Source: DAOUEX01 sp034430235
Lineage (GTDB): Bacteria; Chloroflexota; Anaerolineae; UBA2200
Reading direction: 5' to 3'
DNA length: 10,999 nucleotides
Assembly: GCA_964478075.1 (NCBI GenBank)
Contig: CAYZGO010000057.1
Coordinates: forward strand, 1 to 10,999
Shown piece by piece: positions 7,089 through 10,999 of this stretch. Under the pieces are notes generated by a model. It searched no databases. It was not told where the DNA came from and worked only from the letters and a program-made list of their open reading frames with translations. The position numbers and the translations under genes were made by a program. Position 1 is the stretch's first letter. Every line of letters starts with the position of its first letter.

Positions 7089-8816
7089 TTACTCCGGCAA
7101 TACAGCTTCCAGGAACACGGCCTCGGCCTCAGCTGTCCAGGTGTATCCGTCGCCGAGCTTCTCGTACACCTCGGGCAGGACTTTGCCCAGGTCACCACAC
7201 GAAGTCAGAGGGAAATCCACAACCATCGGGAATACTACGATCTTCCCTGGGTAGGTCTTGGCGATCATTGCACGGATGCCGTCGGGAATCTGACGCAAGC
7301 CAGCAATCGCGGCAACCGACCGCTGAGGCTGCAGTTGACCTGCCCGTACGTGTTCCACAACTGCGATTTGATCCTGCAGCCCTGAACCGCTGTGCCCGAT
7401 GATGCGCAGCTGTTTGGGCCCGTAGATCAGCCAGGCGTCAATGGCAGCCAGGGTCCCCCGCTTCAGGCCTGCAAACACATTGATTACGCCGCCTTTGGCC
7501 ACGCACCGAGCACACTCAACAACGGCATCCGGACTGGCTGCCATCACCTCAACGTCATCCACGCCGCCTTCCTTCAGGACTTGGGCCATTAATCTTACGT
7601 AGCGATCAGGCTCGTGGCGAGGACTGAGAGCGACTAGTTCGACGTGATGTGCTGCTGCAAGACCGACGAAAGACTTGCGAAGGTCGTTTAATCTCTCCAG
7701 GCCTCTGTTGGTGGCGATGATCCTGGATGGCCCATGTAGACTCTCGATTGCCCTCTGCAAGTGCATGCGCCCCATAGGCCCTCCAGCACCCAGAATCCAC
7801 GTGGTGCCTTCTGCCTTCAGGGTACAGCGCACGGGACTCTGTCTGTAGCAGGCATCCAGGTCCAACCCTGTGGTTCCGACGTACACCACATGATCATAGT
7901 GGATGCGTCCCAGGTCCACGTGGATGGGTCCTTGCATAGGCGTTTCCCGGGCTATGGACAGCACGCCGCCCTTGGCTAACAGAGGTGCCGCGGCGTCCAC
8001 GTCTTCAGCCTCGGCGTCAAGCGCAAAGATATCGTCAAAGCGCGAGTCAGCAGCCAGCACCTCATCGCGGTCCATCTCTACCAGGTCACTGCCGTACGAT
8101 CTCGACAGCTCGCGTATGCTGGCCAGCAAATCAGCGCATACGTCGGTAGCGATAACCTGCGCAGGGGCGTGTTTCTGGTTCCAGATCTTGTGAACCTCGT
8201 AGCCGGCACGTTTGCCGCCGAGGAACCAGGCCAGGCCCCCGCTCTTCATATGCGTTCGGTACGACGTGCGGTACGAGGCTTCTACACAGGCCCAGGGCTC
8301 GGTCAAGGCCGCCCCAGCATAGGTCATACCAGGGGGTACTGGGATCAGGTAGTTCCCTGCATCCCCTTGGAGTATCTCCTTGCCCATCGCCGCGTATTGG
8401 CGATAGGCTCCGTCCATTCCGAAGCAATAAGGTATGCTTCTGCCCTGATACCATACGTCCGGTTGCAGGATGAAGCGGTCCCCAACGTTGTACACGCCGA
8501 CCAGGTTCTCCCCGACGCCCACGACGGTAATGCATACCTCGTGCCCGGGCACGATGGGGTCAGTGGACAGAGCCCGTCCGGTTAGGCGTGGATGCTCAGG
8601 CCCCTGCATGATCTCTTTGACGTCCGTGTAGCAGAGGCCCACGGCGTCGTGGCGAACGAGCAGCTCGTCCGGCCCAAATGCCGGCAGCGGCCTTCGCACC
8701 AAGTCGCCGTTACGACCGAGGTTCTCCAACCCGCCTCCGTAGAGCGGCCATGCCAGGTGCGTTTTGGGAAGGGCATCCACAGCATTGCGATAGCGTTCCA
8801 GTTTTGACTTGGTCAT
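7089..8816 (-). CDS. Long zinc-dependent MDR dehydrogenase with two Rossmann-like segments (sorbose-1-phosphate reductase-like?)
   Basis: This 575-aa protein is longer than the usual 340-400 aa of medium-chain dehydrogenases. The GroES-like catalytic part (about 1-180) carries the zinc-site candidates Cys62 (GLCYTD), His92-Glu93 (VPGHE) and Glu173 (LTEPWACVE). The four-cysteine structural zinc loop is not visible. Two nucleotide-fold-like segments follow: a degenerate one starting near 192 (GGLAWFLGGKRAG) and a well-formed one near 337 (GTTWILGAGGPMGRMHLQRA), then a C-terminal tail. The ATG has AGGGG seven bases upstream. As the first gene after a strong promoter, and overlapping the regulatory logic of the PTS cluster, it probably acts on a phosphorylated ketose or polyol. 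Comparison to sorbose-1-phosphate reductase is inference from context and architecture. MDR membership is firm. Confidence 0.87.
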   Translation of the reverse strand: MTKSKLERYRNAVDALPKTHLAWPLYGGGLENLGRNGDLVRRPLPAFGPDELLVRHDAVGLCYTDVKEIMQGPEHPRLTGRALSTDPIVPGHEVCITVVGVGENLVGVYNVGDRFILQPDVWYQGRSIPYCFGMDGAYRQYAAMGKEILQGDAGNYLIPVPPGMTYAGAALTEPWACVEASYRTSYRTHMKSGGLAWFLGGKRAGYEVHKIWNQKHAPAQVIATDVCADLLASIRELSRSYGSDLVEMDRDEVLAADSRFDDIFALDAEAEDVDAAAPLLAKGGVLSIARETPMQGPIHVDLGRIHYDHVVYVGTTGLDLDACYRQSPVRCTLKAEGTTWILGAGGPMGRMHLQRAIESLHGPSRIIATNRGLERLNDLRKSFVGLAAAHHVELVALSPRHEPDRYVRLMAQVLKEGGVDDVEVMAASPDAVVECARCVAKGGVINVFAGLKRGTLAAIDAWLIYGPKQLRIIGHSGSGLQDQIAVVEHVRAGQLQPQRSVAAIAGLRQIPDGIRAMIAKTYPGKIVVFPMVVDFPLTSCGDLGKVLPEVYEKLGDGYTWTAEAEAVFLEAVLPE

Positions 8817-8886
8817 TGTCTAACCCCTGGAGGTGGCTCTGAACGCAGGACGAAGCGACAGCGCCTATCTCCGTGGCCCTCGCTAC

Positions 8887-8902
8887 TGTGAGAGGTATCA
8901 CA
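8887..8902. promoter_or_regulatory. Perfect TGTGA-N6-TCACA palindrome, CRP-like operator candidate
   Basis: TGTGAGAGGTATCACA has perfect five-base arms, identical to the core consensus of CRP/CAP-type sites. A wider inverted pair TACTGTG (8884-8890) and CACAGTA (8905-8911) surrounds it. It covers the predicted start point of the dehydrogenase-PTS promoter, a position that would normally cause repression rather than activation. Other regulators also use similar half sites, so the cognate protein is uncertain. Confidence 0.6.
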
Positions 8903-8907
8903 ACCAC

Positions 8908-8936
8908 AGTATATCACATTTCGTGCCCTTTGTCAA
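8908..8936 (-). promoter_or_regulatory. Strong sigma-70 promoter for the MDR-MtlD-EIIABC cluster
   Basis: On the minus strand TTGACA (8936-8931), a 17-base spacer and TATACT (8913-8908) are close to the ideal housekeeping promoter. Transcription would start near 8901, giving an ~85-base leader before ATG 8816. Confidence 0.82.
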
Positions 8937-9122
8937 ACGCACAGGCACGGAAATGACAAGGAATGCAAGCAATCAACAGTTGCGACGTCAGCCAGTCTTT
9001 GCCGGTGTGGTTCGGGGCCGCCTGCGACGGAAAACCGGATTGCGCCACGAGGAACGTGGAGCGAGATATCCTGCATCGGGCCTGTCCGCAGCGCGCCCGT
9101 CTGCAGGGGTAGTGCAGAGTGC
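8937..9122. other. Spacer between the fruK stop and the cluster promoter; no gene seen
   Basis: With the promoter and leader, the gap between fruK and the MDR gene is 306 bp. In this part I see no convincing coding frame. There is only a small perfect hairpin CCACG-AGGAA-CGTGG (9045-9059). No clear U-run terminator follows fruK, so read-through into the downstream cluster is possible. Confidence 0.5.
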
Positions 9123-10061
9123 TCAGACCATGGCAAGCTCGATGTCCGCCATGAGCCCTCTGGCAGCAGCCACGTCCACGCTTCCCGGCTCATAGTTCGT
9201 CACGCTCGCCGTAGCCAAGGCCGTGGCCCAGCACAACGCCTGTTTCAGAGACTCACCTCGGAGCACTGAGACAGCCAACCCAGCAAGCATCACATCCCCG
9301 GCTCCGACAGTGTTCTTGGCCGAAACCGCCGGGGGTTTCGCTAGCCATGTGTCGTGCCCATCGGTCGCTATGGCACCGTCAGAGCCCAGCGACGCAACCG
9401 CGATCCCGATGCCAGCTGCGCACAGTGCTTTGAGACCACGGGCCATATCCGCGGCGTCTGAGAACTGTGTTTCGAGCCCCTCCTCCAATTCCGACCGATT
9501 CATCTTCACCAGGTACGGCTCGGCCTGCAACCCCGCACGCAGCGGCGGCCCGCTGCTGTCCAGAGCACAGGGGACCTGGTGGGCTGACGCACGCTGGATC
9601 AGCTGTGCATAGTAGTCCGGCGGCACACCTGGCGGCAGACTGCCCGACAGCAGGAGCATCTCGGCAGAAGCCAAAAGCTCGTCGAGAACTGCTTCCAACC
9701 TTTGGAGTTCGGACTCTGATATGACCGGACCTCTTTCATTCACCTCCGTCTCTGCTCCTGTGTCTTCCGTCACCAGCTTGTAGTTTGTCCGCGTATGGCC
9801 GGCTACGGGTACGAAACGCGTGATCACGCCCAGGCGCTCCAGAGCGTTCCTGTACAGCTCGAGTTCGCCCTGGCCGATGAAGCCGGCCGCCACAGCCGGC
9901 AATTCAAGCGCCGCCAAGGCACGAGCCACGTTCACGCCTTTGCCCCCGGCGAAGACCAGGGTCCGATTGGCGATGTTCTTGTCATACATGCGTAGCTTGG
10001 TGACCACAATGATGCGATCAATGGCTGCATTCAGTGTGAGTGTCACGATCCCCTTGCCCAT
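9123..10061 (-). CDS. fruK: 1-phosphofructokinase (PfkB family)
   Basis: This 312-aa cytoplasmic kinase most likely converts fructose-1-phosphate, the product of a fructose PTS, to fructose-1,6-bisphosphate with ATP. The N-terminus VTLTLNAAIDR is typical of FruK/LacC enzymes. FAGGKGVNVARAL (37-49) is the substrate-side PfkB signature. SGSLPPG (139-145) and VKMNRSEL (185-192) follow, and NTVGAGD (250-256) carries the catalytic base Asp256 and the anion hole. Length is normal. The ATG at 10061 has GGGAG seven bases upstream. It lies upstream of the dehydrogenase-PTS cluster on the same strand but has its own promoter. Tagatose-6-phosphate kinase (LacC) is the closest alternative; the fructose-class EII genes favour FruK. 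Confidence 0.9.
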   Translation of the reverse strand: MGKGIVTLTLNAAIDRIIVVTKLRMYDKNIANRTLVFAGGKGVNVARALAALELPAVAAGFIGQGELELYRNALERLGVITRFVPVAGHTRTNYKLVTEDTGAETEVNERGPVISESELQRLEAVLDELLASAEMLLLSGSLPPGVPPDYYAQLIQRASAHQVPCALDSSGPPLRAGLQAEPYLVKMNRSELEEGLETQFSDAADMARGLKALCAAGIGIAVASLGSDGAIATDGHDTWLAKPPAVSAKNTVGAGDVMLAGLAVSVLRGESLKQALCWATALATASVTNYEPGSVDVAAARGLMADIELAMV

Positions 10062-10128
10062 GGTCCTTCTCCCGCTGCGCTAGTTGGGCAGATGCGACAG
10101 CCCGATGCTTCATTATTGTGCGAGTAAG

Positions 10129-10158
10129 ATTATACCAGAACTGCACGTGGTTCGCCAA
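10129..10158 (-). promoter_or_regulatory. fruK promoter with extended -10
   Basis: On the minus strand TTGGCG (10158-10153), 18 bases and TATAAT (10134-10129) are seen. A TG one base before the -10 gives an extended -10 (TGGTATAAT), which offsets the weaker -35. The start would be near 10122, leaving a ~60-base leader. The spacer contains the palindrome CACGTG. Confidence 0.68.
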
Positions 10159-10349
10159 TCAGGCACGATTTGAGCCACGCGGCACTTGACTCTAATGCGA
10201 TCTGGGAGCAGCCGCAGATTCCACAGGATCCCAGACAGCGGGTCCTTCTTACGCGGCTATCCGGAAAGTCAGCAGAGACAGCTCCTCGCGCCATGTCCCT
10301 GGCGCAGCCGCAGGGCAGCATCCACGCAGCCCCGTCGAGCGGGCGCCCC

Positions 10350-10384
10350 TCGCCCGTCGCCCGTCGCCCGTCGCCCGTCGCCCG
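10350..10384. repeat. Heptamer tandem repeat, five copies of TCGCCCG
   Basis: Five exact head-to-tail copies of the 7-bp unit TCGCCCG cover 35 bp. A related single copy appears at 10492-10498 in the neighbouring repeat. Heptamer arrays are prone to copy-number change by slippage. Confidence 0.85.
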
Positions 10385-10513
10385 TAGGGCATGCAAAGCG
10401 AGGGCATGCAGAGCACGAACCATCGCCTTCGGCGAGACAGGCGGCGAAGCGGAGTGGGCACGCTGTCGGATCGCTGGGCCCCGTCAAGCGGTCGCCCGCA
10501 GGGCATGCAGAGC
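10377..10513. repeat. Dispersed short repeats built on a GCCC/GGGC hairpin plus GCATGC
   Basis: A 23-base unit at 10377-10399 recurs at 10491-10513 with 21 of 23 bases identical. The shared core AGGGCATGCA(A/G)AGC also appears at 10401-10414. Each full unit begins with GCCCG(T/C)AGGGC, which folds as a small hairpin, followed by the palindrome GCATGC. It resembles a REP-like extragenic element, but no known family is recognised. Confidence 0.55.
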
Positions 10514-10768
10514 ATAAACGACGTGGCCCTCGCTATGCTCAGGATGCTACGCAAGGAGCCCAGCGCGCTTTTTTCGATAGGTTCTTAGCGCCGGGAAAGG
10601 TCATGGTGGCCTGTGTTGTTGATGTGTCTCATGCAACTGCGCTCTGCGATCTTGGTTCTGCTCGCCGCGCCAACCGCTGTCCAGCAGGAAGGCGGCTACA
10701 TCAAGGGCCAGACTGCTGCGGGGAACTAGCCGAATCAGGTGGTCTTTGCTCGGCTCTGACACGGCAAC

Positions 10769-10801
10769 GCTCCCTTCCTACCACTACGGGTACTAGGGAG
10801 C
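10769..10801 (-). terminator. Hairpin 31 bp downstream of tRNA-Lys, possible transcript end
   Basis: GCTCCCT (10769-10775) pairs perfectly with AGGGAGC (10795-10801), and TACC/GGTA pair further inside. On the minus strand it follows the tRNA, but no U-run comes after it, so it may be a processing or stabilising stem rather than a classical terminator. Confidence 0.35.
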
Positions 10802-10831
10802 GACAGCAGTAACTCTACATGTTGTGCGAAG

Positions 10832-10904
10832 TGAGCCGCACAGGACTCGAACCTGTAACCCGCTGATTAAGAGTCAGCAGCTCTGCCAATTGAGCTAGCG
10901 GCCC
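10832..10904 (-). tRNA. tRNA-Lys (anticodon CUU)
   Basis: The minus strand folds into a complete 73-nt cloverleaf. The acceptor GGGCCGC pairs with GCGGCTC (one G-U pair) and is followed by discriminator A. The D-arm is GCTC...GAGC. The anticodon stem GCTGA/TCAGC has the loop CTCTTAA, giving anticodon CTT (reads AAG, lysine). The T-arm is ACAGG-TTCGAGT-CCTGT. The 3' CCA is not encoded (the next bases are CAC), so it must be added after transcription. Confidence 0.95.
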
Positions 10905-10913
10905 ACACTGCTG

Positions 10914-10941
10914 ATTATACCTAGAACGAGCTAGGTGTCAA
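10914..10941 (-). promoter_or_regulatory. tRNA-Lys promoter with a palindrome in its spacer
   Basis: On the minus strand there is a perfect TTGACA (10941-10936), a 16-base spacer and a perfect TATAAT (10919-10914), which places the start a few bases before the tRNA. The spacer itself (10920-10935) is the inverted repeat CCTAG-N6-CTAGG, filling it exactly. Confidence 0.82.
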
Positions 10942-10999
10942 ACTCGAGAGTGTTGAAAAAGTCCGTTGGAGATTCGTTGATTTGGCGGGAGGGACAAAG

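Larger units (their letters stand above)
10160..10768. other. Long non-coding stretch with GC-rich repeats and hairpins
   Basis: Between the fruK promoter and the tRNA hairpin I see no protein gene with family features. The long open frames here are low-complexity readings of the repeats (Arg/Ala/Pro/Ser-rich). Contents include the perfect hairpin GCGCCA-TGTCCC-TGGCGC (10288-10305), the heptamer array, the GGGCATGCA repeats, the hairpin TCGCC-TTC-GGCGA (10423-10435) and a TTTTTT run near 10570 without a matching stem. This looks like an intergenic repeat-rich island. Confidence 0.55.

Noticed and set aside
7079..7198. N-terminal extension of the MtlD-like fusion that overlaps the MDR gene
   Set aside because: The extra 40 residues are Cys/Arg/Ser-rich shadow coding. 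The Rossmann motif begins immediately after GTG 7078.
8833..9195. A 120-codon plus-strand frame across the fruK/MDR gap
   Set aside because: It runs antisense through the strong promoter, has an Arg/Ala/Ser-rich composition typical of shadow frames, and shows no motif.
10350..10513. CRISPR array
   Set aside because: The units are too short, adjacent or irregularly spaced (7, 15 and 99 bp), and there are no unique spacers of constant length or cas genes.
10555..10580. A T-run (TTTTTT near 10570) as an intrinsic terminator
   Set aside because: No stable stem lies directly before it on the plus strand and no plus-strand gene leads into it.
10170..10812. Overlapping long plus-strand frames (115 and 208 codons) and minus-strand frames in the repeat island
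   Set aside because: Their proteins are translations of the heptamer and hairpin repeats (SPVARR-type repeats) in several frames at once, with no ribosome site.

Overview
The window reads as a bacterial chromosome segment of moderately high GC. It has consensus sigma-70-type promoters (TTGACA/TATAAT), strong AAAGGAGG ribosome binding sites and frequent GTG starts. I cannot name the phylum. The split fructose-type PTS, the heptamer tandem repeats and the long fused or extended dehydrogenases would suit a Chloroflexota-like or Firmicutes-like carbohydrate fermenter, but that is inference only.

Layout, left to right. A group 4 glycosyltransferase (minus) runs off the left edge. A glutaminase-less GlmS-like double-SIS sugar-phosphate isomerase (minus) follows, divergent from a DeoR-family repressor (plus). 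Their ~200-bp shared intergenic region holds a good deoR promoter, an imperfect palindrome over its -35 box and two identical 13-bp direct repeats 32 bp apart. deoR converges on a five-gene minus-strand cluster, with a strong hairpin terminator between. In transcription order the cluster is: a long zinc MDR dehydrogenase with two Rossmann-like segments, a mannitol-1-phosphate-5-dehydrogenase-like enzyme fused to a C_GCAxxG_C_C cysteine domain, then PTS EIIA, EIIB and EIIC of the fructose class as separate proteins. A near-perfect promoter (TTGACA-N17-TATACT) precedes the cluster, and a perfect TGTGA-N6-TCACA palindrome covers its expected start point. Upstream lies fruK (1-phosphofructokinase, minus) with its own extended -10 promoter. 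The right ~0.7 kb has no convincing protein gene. It contains GC-rich repeats and hairpins, then tRNA-Lys(CUU) on the minus strand with a TTGACA-N16-TATAAT promoter.

Working model: EIIABC imports and phosphorylates a ketose or polyol, and the two dehydrogenases interconvert the sugar phosphate and polyol phosphate. This resembles the L-sorbose route, in which a sorbose-1-phosphate reductase is followed by a polyol-phosphate dehydrogenase giving fructose-6-phosphate. FruK would feed fructose-1-phosphate into glycolysis, and the SIS protein would isomerise or deglycate a related sugar phosphate under DeoR control. HPr and Enzyme I are not in the window. The most unusual items are the MtlD-like/C_GCAxxG_C_C fusion, the double-Rossmann MDR protein, and an orphan, nearly perfect Shine-Dalgarno sequence ahead of EIIC.
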